Below, one piece after another: positions 25,217-34,369 of a stretch of DNA of 64,000 nucleotides. The stretch lies in the NCBI GenBank assembly GCA_015060625.1, contig SUYC01000008.1, positions 124,001 through 188,000 on the forward strand, given 5' to 3'. This DNA comes from Xylanibacter ruminicola (GTDB taxonomy: Bacteria > Bacteroidota > Bacteroidia > Bacteroidales > Bacteroidaceae). The notes beneath the pieces were generated by a model, which was given only the letters and a program-made list of their open reading frames with translations, made no database searches and was not told the DNA's origin. Numbering within the stretch: the stretch's first letter is position 1; the number at the start of each line of letters is the position of its first letter. Both the position numbers and the translations under genes were made by a program.

Positions 25217-27742
25217 ATGACATTACTGAAAAAATGGCTGCCAGATATGTTGGCAGTGTTGTTATTTGCCATTTTGGCCTTTGCTTATTTCTTCCCTGCT
25301 GATATCGAGGGGCGTATTCTGTATCGTCACGATGCTTCGGCTGGTCGTGGAGCCGGTCAGGAGGGTATCGAGTATATGCAGAAGACTGGTGAGCGTAGTC
25401 GTTGGACCAACGCCCTGTTTGGTGGTATGCCTACCTATCAGATGGCACCTTCGTATCATTCTACAGATAAACTCAGTACACTGACCAAAATCTATCACCT
25501 GTTCTTGCCCGAGAATGTGTGGTATGTATTTGCTTATCTGTTGGGATTCTATATCTTGCTGCGTGCGTTCGACTTCCGTCAGCACCTGGCAGCCTTAGGC
25601 TCTATCGTATGGGCCTTCAGCACCTATTTCCTGATTATTATTGCAGCTGGTCACATCTGGAAGGTGTGGGCGTTGGCCTATCTGCCACCACTGATAGCCG
25701 GACTGGTGCTGGCCTATCGTGGCAAATACCTGTGGGGATTTGTGCTCACAGCTGTTTTCACCGCATTCGAAATCAATGCCAACCACGTGCAGATGACTTA
25801 TTACTATCTGTTTATCATCTTGGCGATGGTGATAGCTTGGCTGGTAGATGCCATCCGCCACAAGGAGTTGGCTAAGTTTGGTAAGGCCACAGCTGTGTGC
25901 ATCGCTGGTGCTGCCATCGGTGTGTGCATCAACCTGTCGAACCTCTACCACACCTGGCAGTATGGTCAGGAGTCGATGCGTGGAAAGAGCGAACTGGTGA
26001 AGAAAAATTCGGCCAACCAAACCAACAGTGGTTTGGAGCGCGACTATATCACACAGTGGAGTTATGGTATCGGCGAAACCTGGACACTGCTGATTCCTAA
26101 CACGAAGGGTGGTGCCTCGGTGCCCATGAGCGAGAGTAAGATTGCTATGGAGAAAGCCGATCCTACTTACGAGAGCATCTATCAGCAGATAGGTCAGTAC
26201 TGGGGCGAACAGCCTGGCACCAGCGGACCAGTATATGTGGGTGCTTTTGTGATGTTCTTGTTTGTGTTGGGGCTGTTTATTGTTAAAGGTCCTATGAAGT
26301 GGGCGCTGCTGGCTGTTACCATCCTGTCGATACTCTTGTCGTGGGGTCGTAACTTCATGCCGTTTACCGATTTCTTCCTCGACTATGTGCCCATGTACGC
26401 CAAGTTCCGTACCGTGGCCTCGATATTGGTCATCGCCGAGTTCACCATCCCCTTGCTGGCCATGATGGCATTGAAGGAGGTGATGGGTGATGGGTGTTCG
26501 GTGTTGGCTGATACCAAGCAATCCACCACCACCCAACACCTATCACCTATCACCAAATACGCATGTATTTCGTTCGCCATCACTGCAGGCTTCTGCCTGT
26601 TGTTTGCAGTGGCGCCCACCATGTTCTTCGATAGTTTTATCTCATCGAACGAGATGCACGCCCTGAGCACATTGCCACAGGAACATATCCAACCCATTAT
26701 CAGTAACCTGGTTGATATGCGTACGGCTGTGTTTACTGCCGATTGCTGGCGTTCGTTCTGGATTATTGTTATTGGCATGGTGCTGCTGATGGCCTATAGG
26801 TATCGCAAGCTCAAGGCTGAATATACCATTGGCGCTATTCTGGTGCTCTGCCTCATCGACCTGTGGCAGGTGAACAAGCGCTATCTGAATGATGAGATGT
26901 TCGTGCCCCAGAGTGAGCGCGAGGCTCCCCAGCAGATGTCGCAGACCGACGAGTTGATTCTGCGTGATAAAACTCTGGACTACCGTGTGCTGAACCTCGC
27001 ATCAAACACCTTTAACGAGAACGAGACTTCTTATTACCATAAGAGTATTGGTGGCTATCATGCTGCCAAGCTGCGTCGCTATCAGGAGATGATAGAGCAG
27101 TATATCTCGCCCGAGATGCAGCGCCTGATGAATGCTGTGGCCGAGGCTGGCGGCGATATGACCCAGGTGAATGGTGACAGCATCTGTCCTGTTATCAATA
27201 TGCTCAACACCCGCTACCTGATATTCCCCCTGCAAGGCGGACAAACCGTGCCCATCCAGAATCCTTATGCTTTGGGTAATGCCTGGTTTGTGGATAAGTT
27301 GACCTATGCCAAGAATGCCAACGAAGAGATTATGAAGGTGGGACAGATCGACCTGCGTCACGAGGCTGTGGCTGATGAGAAGTTCCAAGCCCAGCTGGGC
27401 GAGGCAGTCGTTCAGGATACCACCAGCATGGTGACCCTTAGGAGCTACGAGCCCAACCAGCTCACCTACGAGGTCAACTCGGGTAAGGGTGGCGTGCTGG
27501 TATTCTCTGAGATTTATTACCCAGGTTGGACAGCTACTATCGATGGCGAACCAGCCGAGTTGGGTAGAGTGGATTACATTCTGCGTGCGCTCCAGGTAAA
27601 GCCGGGCAAACACGAGGTGGTGCTCAGCTTCTTCCCCAAGTCGGTTGATATTACAGAGACGATTGCTTATACAGCCTATGCCATCTTGTTGCTGGTGCTC
27701 ATTGGCACAGCCGTGATGTATTGGCGCAAAAAGAAAGCCTAA
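25217..27742 (+). CDS. YfhO-family multi-pass membrane protein
   Basis: The 841-residue protein has about 13 membrane helices (for example WLPDMLAVLLFAILAFAYFF at the N-terminus) and a periplasmic C-terminal half ending in a further helix and a basic tail. YfhO proteins resemble GT-C lipid-dependent glycosyltransferases; the luminal motif GGMPTYQM lies where such enzymes bind substrate. A lipid-linked sugar transfer to an envelope polymer is likely but the acceptor is unknown. Residues about 422-446 (GDGCSVLADTKQ then TTTQHLSPITK) come from an inverted heptad element in frame within a loop between helices. I chose ATG 25217 over the TTG three codons earlier. fkp follows after 14 bases. Confidence 0.85.
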   Translation: MTLLKKWLPDMLAVLLFAILAFAYFFPADIEGRILYRHDASAGRGAGQEGIEYMQKTGERSRWTNALFGGMPTYQMAPSYHSTDKLSTLTKIYHLFLPENVWYVFAYLLGFYILLRAFDFRQHLAALGSIVWAFSTYFLIIIAAGHIWKVWALAYLPPLIAGLVLAYRGKYLWGFVLTAVFTAFEINANHVQMTYYYLFIILAMVIAWLVDAIRHKELAKFGKATAVCIAGAAIGVCINLSNLYHTWQYGQESMRGKSELVKKNSANQTNSGLERDYITQWSYGIGETWTLLIPNTKGGASVPMSESKIAMEKADPTYESIYQQIGQYWGEQPGTSGPVYVGAFVMFLFVLGLFIVKGPMKWALLAVTILSILLSWGRNFMPFTDFFLDYVPMYAKFRTVASILVIAEFTIPLLAMMALKEVMGDGCSVLADTKQSTTTQHLSPITKYACISFAITAGFCLLFAVAPTMFFDSFISSNEMHALSTLPQEHIQPIISNLVDMRTAVFTADCWRSFWIIVIGMVLLMAYRYRKLKAEYTIGAILVLCLIDLWQVNKRYLNDEMFVPQSEREAPQQMSQTDELILRDKTLDYRVLNLASNTFNENETSYYHKSIGGYHAAKLRRYQEMIEQYISPEMQRLMNAVAEAGGDMTQVNGDSICPVINMLNTRYLIFPLQGGQTVPIQNPYALGNAWFVDKLTYAKNANEEIMKVGQIDLRHEAVADEKFQAQLGEAVVQDTTSMVTLRSYEPNQLTYEVNSGKGGVLVFSEIYYPGWTATIDGEPAELGRVDYILRALQVKPGKHEVVLSFFPKSVDITETIAYTAYAILLLVLIGTAVMYWRKKKA
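26479..26554. repeat. hairpin-forming GGTGATG heptad element inside yfhO
   Basis: Arm 1 (26479-26507) has units GTGATGG, GTGATGG, GTGTTCG, GTGTTGG. Arm 2 (26523-26554) is its inverted counterpart with TATCACC units. A 15-nt centre separates them. The frame stays open through the whole 76 bp. The direct family member is the spacer repeat at 30441-30475. Confidence 0.85.
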
Positions 27743-27756
27743 AGTATTAAGTTCAA

Positions 27757-30441
27757 ATGAAAAAACTACTATCGTTGCCACCAAACCTGGTGGATAGCTT
27801 TCACGATGTTACAGGACTGAGTCGTGAGGAGTATTTCTGTACCAACGACCCTGTTGGTCATAAGTTAGGTAGTGGTGGCGGAACCACCTGGTTGTTACAG
27901 GCCTGTATGACTACCGAGGATGGCACCTCGCTTGCCGAGTGGCTGCCCCGCGAAAAACGCATTCTGTTGCATGCCGGTGGTCAGAGTCGGCGCTTGCCCT
28001 CGTATGCACCGTCAGGTAAGATTTTAACCCCCGTGCCCGTGTTCCGTTGGGAGCGTGGTCAGAAGCTATCGCAGGATTTGCTCAGTCTGCAGCTGCCCCT
28101 TTACGAGCAGATGATGCAGATGGCACCCGACAGCATTCATACCATGGTGGTGAGTGGCGATGTGTTGGTGCGCACTTCGCAGCCCCTGCAGCCCATCCCC
28201 GAAGCCGATGTGGTGTGCTATGGCTTGTGGCTCGATGCCTCGGTGGCTAAGAACCACGGAGTGTTCGTTAGCTCGCGCAAGTCGCCTCAGGTACTGAAGC
28301 AGATGCTGCAGAAACCCAGCATCGAAAGCCTGAATGAGCTACAGAAAGATCATTATTACCTTACAGATATCGGTATTTGGCTATTGAGCGACAAAGCCGT
28401 TCGACTTCTTTGCAAGAAGTCTTCAGTGGATAGTGGACAGTTTACAGTGGAAAGTGGACAGTGCAAACTGAAAGAATACGATCTTTACTCCGAGTTCGGC
28501 TGCGCCTTGGGCACTGATCCCTCGATGCCCGATGATGATCTGAAGGATTTGAAGGTGGCCATCGTGCCCTTGCAGGGGGGCGAGTTCTACCATTTCGGTA
28601 CTTCGCGCGAGATGATTTCTTCAACCCTCCGCATTCAGAACCTGGTAAATGATCAGCGCGAGATTATGCACCACGACCGCAAACCCCATCCAAGCATCTT
28701 TGTGCAGAATGCCGTTTGCAAATATAAATTTACCGAGGACAATACCAATATCTGGATAGAGAATAGTTATGTGGGTGAGGGATGGACCCTGACACACGAC
28801 AATATTATAACAGGTGTGCCCCAGAACCACTGGAAGGTAAACCTGGCCCCAGGCGAGTGTATCGATGTAGTGCCCATTGGCGATACCGAATACGCTGTGC
28901 GCCTGTACCATATCGACGATAAGTTTGCTGGTGCCGAACAGCAGAAACAGCAGTTCCCTGTAGTGGCCGACCTTGAGGCCCTGAGCATGCTGCAAACACT
29001 GGATGGCCTGGCACTCGTTACCAGTCGTATGATTTCGGCCGAGGAGATTAGCACTGAGGCCAATCTGCATCGCCTGTTCGCCCAGCGCAAGGCTTTCCGC
29101 AAGCTTAACTGGAGTGCGCTGGCCGAAAACTGGAATCATAGTGTGTTCTACCAGTTGGATTTGGCTGATGCCAAGCACGAGTTCGAGGAGCAGGGCATTG
29201 CCATGCCTCCTGTTCTTGATGCCGATGCACCCCTGATGACACGTATCCATGATGCCATGTTCCGTGGCGAGAGCGAAAAGGCCTTTGCGCTTTTACGTGA
29301 GGGCTTACTCGATACCAACGATTATCAGCAGATACCCCAGCTCAGCGTGGCCGACGACCAGATTGTCTGGGGCCGTTCGCCTGTGCGTATCGATATTGCA
29401 GGTGGTTGGACTGATACCCCTCCTTACTGTCTGATGGAGGGTGGAAACGTGATCAACCTGGCCATCGAGCTCAATGGTCAGCCCCCATTGCAAACCTATG
29501 TGCGCCCCTGCCAGGAGCCCCGTATTGTGCTGCGTAGTATCGACCTGGGTGCTATGGAGGTGGTAGAAACCAGCGAGCAGTTGCGTGATTTTATGCACGT
29601 AGGCTCGCCCTTCTCAATTCCCAAGGCCGCCTTGGTATTGGCTGGCTTTGGTCAGCGTTCGCTCAAGGATGAGTTAGCTGCCTTTGGTTCAGGTATCGAA
29701 CTCACCCTGCTGAGTGCCATTCCTGCTGGTAGCGGACTGGGCACCAGTAGCATTCTGGCTGCCACGGTGCTTGGGGCACTCAACGATTTCTGCGGACTGG
29801 GGTGGGATAAGAACGAGATAGGTCATCGCACGCTCATGCTCGAACAAATGCTCACCACAGGAGGTGGTTGGCAGGATCAGTTTGGTGGCGTGCTGGGTGG
29901 TGTGAAACTATTGCAGACGGGTAGGGGATTTGCTCAGAATCCACAGGTGCGCTGGTTGCCCACCGACTTGTGGACGCAACCCGAATATCGTCCGTGTCAC
30001 CTATTATATTATACAGGCATCACGCGCACGGCTAAGAGTATCCTGGCCGAGATTGTGCGTGGCATGTTCCTGAATCGTGGCGACGAGCTTCGCCTGTTGC
30101 GCCAGATGAAACAGCACACCCTCGACATGTACGAGGCTATCCAGCAGAACGATTTCCAGCGTATGGGACAACTGGTGCGTAAAACCTGGACGCAGAATCA
30201 GCTTCTGGATGCAGGTACCAATCCAGCCGATGTGGCTAAACTCACCAGTCTGATTGATGATCTCTGCTTGGGCTACAAGTTGCCTGGTGCAGGTGGTGGT
30301 GGCTATCTGTATATGATAGCCAAGGACCCTGAGGCCGCGGCACGCATCAAGCAGATATTGGCCGAGAACCGTCTGCGCAAGAATGCCCGATTTGTTGAGA
30401 TGAGTCTCTCTACGAGCGGTTTGCAAATCAGTAGAAGTTAG
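27757..30441 (+). CDS. fkp: bifunctional L-fucokinase/GDP-L-fucose pyrophosphorylase
   Basis: This 894-residue cytoplasmic enzyme turns scavenged L-fucose into GDP-fucose for surface capsule and glycoprotein fucosylation, as known for Bacteroides fragilis Fkp (about 949 residues). The N-terminal nucleotidyltransferase has LLHAGGQSRRLPSYAPSGK and TPVPVFRWERGQ; the C-terminal GHMP kinase has WGRSPVRIDIAGGWTDTPPY, IPAGSGLGTSSILA and KLPGAGGGGYLYM. The shortfall lies in the linker around residues 380-420. A six-heptad element (28426-28467) encodes DSGQFTVESGQCK in frame in the first domain. The gene sits between yfhO and a GSCFA gene, consistent with an envelope-glycan operon. Confidence 0.95.
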   Translation: MKKLLSLPPNLVDSFHDVTGLSREEYFCTNDPVGHKLGSGGGTTWLLQACMTTEDGTSLAEWLPREKRILLHAGGQSRRLPSYAPSGKILTPVPVFRWERGQKLSQDLLSLQLPLYEQMMQMAPDSIHTMVVSGDVLVRTSQPLQPIPEADVVCYGLWLDASVAKNHGVFVSSRKSPQVLKQMLQKPSIESLNELQKDHYYLTDIGIWLLSDKAVRLLCKKSSVDSGQFTVESGQCKLKEYDLYSEFGCALGTDPSMPDDDLKDLKVAIVPLQGGEFYHFGTSREMISSTLRIQNLVNDQREIMHHDRKPHPSIFVQNAVCKYKFTEDNTNIWIENSYVGEGWTLTHDNIITGVPQNHWKVNLAPGECIDVVPIGDTEYAVRLYHIDDKFAGAEQQKQQFPVVADLEALSMLQTLDGLALVTSRMISAEEISTEANLHRLFAQRKAFRKLNWSALAENWNHSVFYQLDLADAKHEFEEQGIAMPPVLDADAPLMTRIHDAMFRGESEKAFALLREGLLDTNDYQQIPQLSVADDQIVWGRSPVRIDIAGGWTDTPPYCLMEGGNVINLAIELNGQPPLQTYVRPCQEPRIVLRSIDLGAMEVVETSEQLRDFMHVGSPFSIPKAALVLAGFGQRSLKDELAAFGSGIELTLLSAIPAGSGLGTSSILAATVLGALNDFCGLGWDKNEIGHRTLMLEQMLTTGGGWQDQFGGVLGGVKLLQTGRGFAQNPQVRWLPTDLWTQPEYRPCHLLYYTGITRTAKSILAEIVRGMFLNRGDELRLLRQMKQHTLDMYEAIQQNDFQRMGQLVRKTWTQNQLLDAGTNPADVAKLTSLIDDLCLGYKLPGAGGGGYLYMIAKDPEAAARIKQILAENRLRKNARFVEMSLSTSGLQISRS
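28426..28467. repeat. six-heptad GTGGACA element inside fkp
   Basis: Units GTGGATA, GTGGACA, GTTTACA, GTGGAAA, GTGGACA, GTGCAAA give 42 bp, exactly 14 codons. The 21-bp blocks 28424-28444 and 28445-28465 are near copies, so the peptide also repeats (VDSGQFT, VESGQCK). The same family is at 30663-30690. Confidence 0.85.
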
Positions 30442-30475
30442 GTGATAGGTGATGGGTGATAGATGATAGAGATGG
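30441..30475. repeat. five-heptad GGTGATA element between fkp and the GSCFA gene
   Basis: Units GGTGATA, GGTGATG, GGTGATA, GATGATA, GAGATGG. The first base is the last base of the fkp stop, and the likely GSCFA start codon (30472) lies inside the last unit. Confidence 0.8.
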
Positions 30476-31356
30476 AGTTTAGGACTATTGTAGATATTGA
30501 AGACCCTGGGTTTAGGATTGGGGCTTGCGAGGAGATGCTCTTCGTGGGATCGTGTTTTGCCGATAAGATAGGTGCGCGATTCACCGAAGAGAAGTTTCGC
30601 ACCATCGTTAATCCCTTTGGCGTGATGTATAATCCCGCCTCCATCCTCCATACCATTCAGAAGTTGTCAGTTTACAGTGAACAGTGTCCACTTGCTAAGG
30701 TTAAAACGGCGTTTATCACTCTCGGCACCAACCACGTTTATATTCTCAAGGAGACAGGCGAGATTGTGGATAACTGTCAGAAACGCCCTCAGTCGCTGTT
30801 CACCGAAAAGGAACTTACCGTTGATGAGTGTGCCGATTACCTGCAGCAGGCCATCCATCTGTTGCATGCAGCCAATCCCGATATGCGCATCGTGCTCACC
30901 GTCAGTCCCATTCGCTATCGCAAATACGGCTATCACGGCTCCCAACTCTCCAAAGCCACCCTTCTCCTCGCCGTGGATAAAGTTCAAAGTTCCGCTCCAG
31001 CTCCGCTGGCTTGCAAGGCAAGAATGTTTCGCTCGGCTTTGCCGCTTGGCTCGTCCAAGAATGTGAATTACTTTCCCGCCTATGAGATTGTGAATGACGA
31101 GCTGCGCGATTATCGCTTTTATGCTGAGGATATGTTGCACCCTTCTGGCCAAGCCGTGGAGTATATCTGGCAGCGCTTCTCAGAGGTGTATCTGAGCGAT
31201 GAGGCCAAGGCGTTCATCAAGGAGTGGCAGCCCCTGAAGGCAGCCCTCCATCACAAGCCTTTTAATCCCGATTCGGAAGAATATCGCCTATTTATGGATA
31301 AAACAATGTTAAAAATAGCCGAGTTGCAAAAAAAATATCCTAACTTTGCAGTATGA
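30472..31356 (+). CDS. GSCFA-domain protein (SGNH/GDSL-like hydrolase fold)
   Basis: The 294-residue protein carries the family-defining GSCFADKIG motif near the N-terminus (LFVGSCFADKIGARF) and NPFGVMYNPASI. GSCFA proteins resemble SGNH esterases, with the Ser of GSCFA in the nucleophile position; VLTVSPIRY and a late DxxHP-like YAEDMLHPSG supply the expected other blocks. It may deacetylate an envelope sugar, but this is unproven. Two repeat-derived stretches are in frame: SVYSEQCPL from heptads at 30663-30690 and a longer insertion at about 30980-31058. I start at ATG 30472; the ATG at 30463 lies wholly in repeat sequence. It overlaps murF-alr by 4 bases. Confidence 0.8.
   Translation: MEFRTIVDIEDPGFRIGACEEMLFVGSCFADKIGARFTEEKFRTIVNPFGVMYNPASILHTIQKLSVYSEQCPLAKVKTAFITLGTNHVYILKETGEIVDNCQKRPQSLFTEKELTVDECADYLQQAIHLLHAANPDMRIVLTVSPIRYRKYGYHGSQLSKATLLLAVDKVQSSAPAPLACKARMFRSALPLGSSKNVNYFPAYEIVNDELRDYRFYAEDMLHPSGQAVEYIWQRFSEVYLSDEAKAFIKEWQPLKAALHHKPFNPDSEEYRLFMDKTMLKIAELQKKYPNFAV
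30663..30690. repeat. four-heptad GTTTACA element inside the GSCFA gene
   Basis: Units GTTGTCA, GTTTACA, GTGAACA, GTGTCCA belong to the same family as the six-heptad element in fkp 2.2 kb upstream. The frame is unbroken. Confidence 0.75.
30980..31058. repeat. CCGCTCGGC-type repeat inside the GSCFA gene
   Basis: An in-frame stretch of about 79 bp contains GCTCGGCTTTGCCGCTTGG and encodes KVQSSAPAPLACKARMFRSA and more, between the conserved LLLAVDK and NYFPAYEIVN. Related GCTCGGCTnTGCCGCTTG segments occur at 34260-34285 and 38548-38570, both in the block that follows murF-alr. Confidence 0.6.
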
Positions 31357-33839
31357 AATACAGTATAGAAAAAGTAACCACGCTCATAGGAGCGCGACGA
31401 TATGGAAACACTGAGGCTCAGGTAAGTTGGTTGCTTACCGACAGCCGTAGCCTCTGTTTTCCAGAAGAGACCTTGTTTTTTGCTTTGAAGACAGCCCGTA
31501 ACGATGGTCATCGTTACATCCAGGACTTGTATAACCGTGGTGTGCGCCAGTTTGTGGTAGAACAGGTGCCCGAGGCTTACGAAACCCTTTATCCGCAGGC
31601 CAACTTTTTGCGCGTTCCGCACACTTTGGCAGCCCTGCAGCGCCTGGCCGAGCGTCATCGCGATGAGTTTGACTTGCCTATTGTGGGCATCACTGGCTCT
31701 AACGGTAAGACGATGGTCAAGGAGTGGCTTTATCAGTTGCTGTTGCCCTCGCAGCGTATTGTACGTTCGCCTCGCAGCTACAACTCACAGATAGGTGTGC
31801 CCCTCTCGGTATGGTTGCTCAACGAGCAGACCGAGGTTGGTATCTTCGAGGCTGGTATCTCGCAGCCTGGCGAGATGATGGCCCTGCGCGACATCATCCA
31901 GCCCACCATCGGTGTGCTCACCTCGTTGGGTGCTGCCCATCAGGAAAACTTCCGTTCGATGGAAGAGAAGTGTATGGAGAAACTGGAACTGATGCACGAT
32001 ACCGAAGCCATGGTATATTGCTCGGATAATGATATCGTGAGCCGTTGTATCCGTCGCATGAACTATAAAGGAGAGAAAATCTCGTGGAGCACCTGCGACG
32101 AGCAGGCCTCACTCTTCGTCAAAGAAATCAAACCTCTCACCTCTCAGTCATCAGTTTTCTCCACTCAAGTCACTTATATCTATAAGGACGAGGAGAATTG
32201 TTTCGTTATCCCATTTATCGATCAGGCTTCTATCGAGGATTGCATCACCTGTGCAGCCGTAGCGTTGCATCTGGGGCTTACTCCTGCCGATCTGGCCGAC
32301 CGCATGCCTAAGCTCGAGCCTGTGGCCATGCGCCTTGAGGTGAAAGAAGGCCAGCGTGGCTGCATCCTCATCAACGACTCCTACAACTCGGATATCAACT
32401 CGCTCGATATTGCCCTCGACTTTATGAATCGTCGCCACTCTCAACTGGCTAAGCATACGCTTATTCTCAGCGATATGTATCAGTCGGGTATGACCCCCGA
32501 CAAGCTTTACGCCCAGGTGAGCGAGCTGGCTGTAAAGCGTGGCATCAACAAGTTTATTGGTATTGGTGCCGAGCTCACAGCCCAGGCCGATAAAATCCAG
32601 ATTGCCGACAAGCAGTTCTTTGCTGATGTAAACCATTTCCTGGGCAGCGATGCCTTTAGTGGTTTGCGCAACGAGATGATACTGCTGAAAGGTGCCCGAC
32701 AGTTTGGTTTCGATCAGATTACCGAGCAGTTAGAGCAGAAGGTGCACGAAACCATCCTCGAGGTGAACCTCAATGCTGTGGTCGAGAATCTCAACTTCTA
32801 CCGTTCGTTCATGAAGCCCGAAACCAAGATAGTGTGCATGATCAAGGCCGATGCCTATGGTGCAGGTGCTGTAGAGATAGCTAAAACGCTGCAGGAACAT
32901 CGCGTGGATTACCTGGCTGTGGCTGTGGCCGACGAGGGTGTTACCCTGCGTAAGGCAGGCATCACCGCCAATATCATGATTATGAACCCTGAGATGACCG
33001 CCTTCAAGACCATGTTCGATTATGACCTGGAGCCAGAGGTTTACAGCTTCCGCTTGCTCGATGCCCTCATCAAGGCAGCCCGTAAGGAGGGTATCACCGG
33101 CTGGCCAGTACATATCAAGCTTGATACAGGTATGCACCGCTTAGGCTTCGATCCCGAGCAGGATATGGATGAGCTTATCGATCGCCTCACCCATCAGCAG
33201 GCCGTTATCCCCCGTTCGGTGTTCAGTCATTTCGTTGGTTCCGACAGCGACGATTTCGATAATTTCTCAACCTTGCAGTTCAAGCGTTTCGAGATGGGCA
33301 GTCAGAAACTTCAGGCCGCCTTCTCGCACAAGATTCTGCGCCATATCGACAACTCTGCCGGCATCGAGCACTTCCCCGATCGCCAGTTGGATATGTGTCG
33401 TTTGGGTCTCGGCCTGTATGGTATCGATTCGCGCGACAACCACATTCTCAATACTGTCAGTACCCTGAAGACCACCATTCTGCAGATGCACCAAGTGCCC
33501 AAGAGCGAAACCGTGGGTTACAGTCGCAAGGGCAAGTTGACTCGCGATTCTGTCATCGCTGCCATACCTATTGGCTATGCCGATGGCTTGAACCGTCGTT
33601 TGGGCAATCGCCACTGCTACTGTCTGGTCAACGGCCAGAAAGCTGAGTATGTGGGTAATATCTGTATGGATGTGGCCCTGATTGATGTCACCGACATCCC
33701 CTGTCAGGAGGGCGATCAGGTAGAGATCTTTGGCGAGCACCTGCCCGTCACCGTCCTCAGCGATGTGCTCGAAACCATCCCCTATGAGGTTCTCACCGGC
33801 ATCAGCAACCGCGTCAAGCGCGTTTATTTCCAGGATTAA
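31353..33839 (+). CDS. fused MurF ligase - alanine racemase
   Basis: The protein is an 828-residue fusion typical of Bacteroidetes. The N-terminal half adds D-Ala-D-Ala to UDP-MurNAc-tripeptide (MurF): P-loop GITGSNGKTMVKEW, FEAGISQPGEM and the C-terminal LILSDMYQSG. The second half (from about residue 465) is a PLP-dependent alanine racemase: the lysine in MIKADAYGAGA, HIKLDTGMHRLG, and the tyrosine in VGYSRKG. Having both lets one chain make D-Ala and use its dipeptide. The start ATG overlaps the GSCFA stop (ATGA). A weak repeat-like stretch (PLTSQSSVFSTQ, 32134-32170) lies in the MurF part. The last 256 bp recur almost unchanged at 38564-38819. Confidence 0.96.
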   Translation: MKYSIEKVTTLIGARRYGNTEAQVSWLLTDSRSLCFPEETLFFALKTARNDGHRYIQDLYNRGVRQFVVEQVPEAYETLYPQANFLRVPHTLAALQRLAERHRDEFDLPIVGITGSNGKTMVKEWLYQLLLPSQRIVRSPRSYNSQIGVPLSVWLLNEQTEVGIFEAGISQPGEMMALRDIIQPTIGVLTSLGAAHQENFRSMEEKCMEKLELMHDTEAMVYCSDNDIVSRCIRRMNYKGEKISWSTCDEQASLFVKEIKPLTSQSSVFSTQVTYIYKDEENCFVIPFIDQASIEDCITCAAVALHLGLTPADLADRMPKLEPVAMRLEVKEGQRGCILINDSYNSDINSLDIALDFMNRRHSQLAKHTLILSDMYQSGMTPDKLYAQVSELAVKRGINKFIGIGAELTAQADKIQIADKQFFADVNHFLGSDAFSGLRNEMILLKGARQFGFDQITEQLEQKVHETILEVNLNAVVENLNFYRSFMKPETKIVCMIKADAYGAGAVEIAKTLQEHRVDYLAVAVADEGVTLRKAGITANIMIMNPEMTAFKTMFDYDLEPEVYSFRLLDALIKAARKEGITGWPVHIKLDTGMHRLGFDPEQDMDELIDRLTHQQAVIPRSVFSHFVGSDSDDFDNFSTLQFKRFEMGSQKLQAAFSHKILRHIDNSAGIEHFPDRQLDMCRLGLGLYGIDSRDNHILNTVSTLKTTILQMHQVPKSETVGYSRKGKLTRDSVIAAIPIGYADGLNRRLGNRHCYCLVNGQKAEYVGNICMDVALIDVTDIPCQEGDQVEIFGEHLPVTVLSDVLETIPYEVLTGISNRVKRVYFQD
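33584..33839 (+). repeat. direct repeat, copy 1 (3' end of murF-alr)
   Basis: These 256 bp match 38564-38819 at 253 positions. The three differences (33785, 33791, 33794) are synonymous third-base changes. Similarity reaches a little further upstream (GGCTATGCCG at 33573-33582 and 38552-38561) with a one-base length difference. Confidence 0.95.
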
Positions 33840-33864
33840 ACTTAATCCTATATACAAATACAAG

Positions 33865-33892
33865 TCAGGGAGTGCAGTTATGTACTCCCTGA
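33865..33892 (+). terminator. terminator after murF-alr
   Basis: A 12-bp stem (33865-33876 with 33881-33892, one G-U pair) with loop GTTA is followed by TTTC. The inner 23 bp (33868-33890) recur exactly at 37239-37261. Confidence 0.75.
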
Positions 33893-33932
33893 TTTCATAT
33901 AAATAAAATCCGCAACTAATAGTGATTCTGAC

Positions 33933-33940
33933 TAATTTTG
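33933..33940 (+). promoter_or_regulatory. -7-like box before the glutaminase leader
   Basis: TAATTTTG matches TAnnTTTG. No clear -33 box is seen. If used, it would give a leader of about 425 nt before glsA. Confidence 0.45.
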
Positions 33941-33959
33941 CAGTTCGCTTCTCCATCAG

Positions 33960-34052
33960 ACGACAGTCTTGTCAGTACAGACGTGATTATGCATGGGTCA
34001 TGCCCAGTTTCCCCTTACCCCGTCAGGCATTACAGGGGCTTTATGCTGTCGT
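33960..34052 (+). ncRNA. candidate structured leader RNA upstream of glutaminase
   Basis: ACGACAG at 33960-33966 pairs with CTGTCGT at 34046-34052. Inside this closing stem are three small hairpins: around GTC-TTGT...ACAGAC (33967-33982), GCATG/CATGC (33991-33995 with 33999-34003) and CCCCT/AGGGG (34011-34015 with 34034-34038). It begins about 20 bases after a -7-like box. This multibranch shape could be a cis-regulatory RNA. The remainder up to the glsA start (34053-34369) shows a second -7-like box (TACTTTTG, 34178-34185), a GCTCGGCTCTGCCGCTTG repeat (about 34262-34282) and no gene. Confidence 0.35.
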
Positions 34053-34177
34053 TAACCTGCGGATTCAGTTTTTCACCCGCCAGTGAGTGCGAAAGGGACT
34101 TGATATGATTTTACGGGAAAAAGCTCTCTTACGTGAAATATTCCTCCAAAAGGAGTGACTTTCTCAGATTTTATTTG

Positions 34178-34185
34178 TACTTTTG
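34178..34185 (+). promoter_or_regulatory. possible -7 box for glutaminase
   Basis: TACTTTTG fits the consensus, about 185 bases before the glsA start. No -33 TTTG stands at the right distance. Confidence 0.4.
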
Positions 34186-34369
34186 CCATGCCATTGATGA
34201 TTTTGCTTGTCTTGATTTGCAGCACTAAGGTAAGTGAAAAATCTGACATGGCCAAATCCTGAGCCGCTCGGCTCTGCCGCTTGCACCAGCAAGAACCTTT
34301 TGTTGCTCAGGTACTTATAAAGAAAGTTAAATTAAAGTGCTGCGGAATTTAGGTGAAACAAATTAAGTG

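Noticed and set aside
33960..34052. A tRNA gene suggested by the 7-bp closing stem and three arms
   Set aside because: No T-arm GTTCRA, no D-arm landmarks and no plausible anticodon loop.
34073..34255. A small minus-strand ORF in the glutaminase leader
   Set aside because: Composition and position give no support; it overlaps the possible -7 box and has no recognisable motif.
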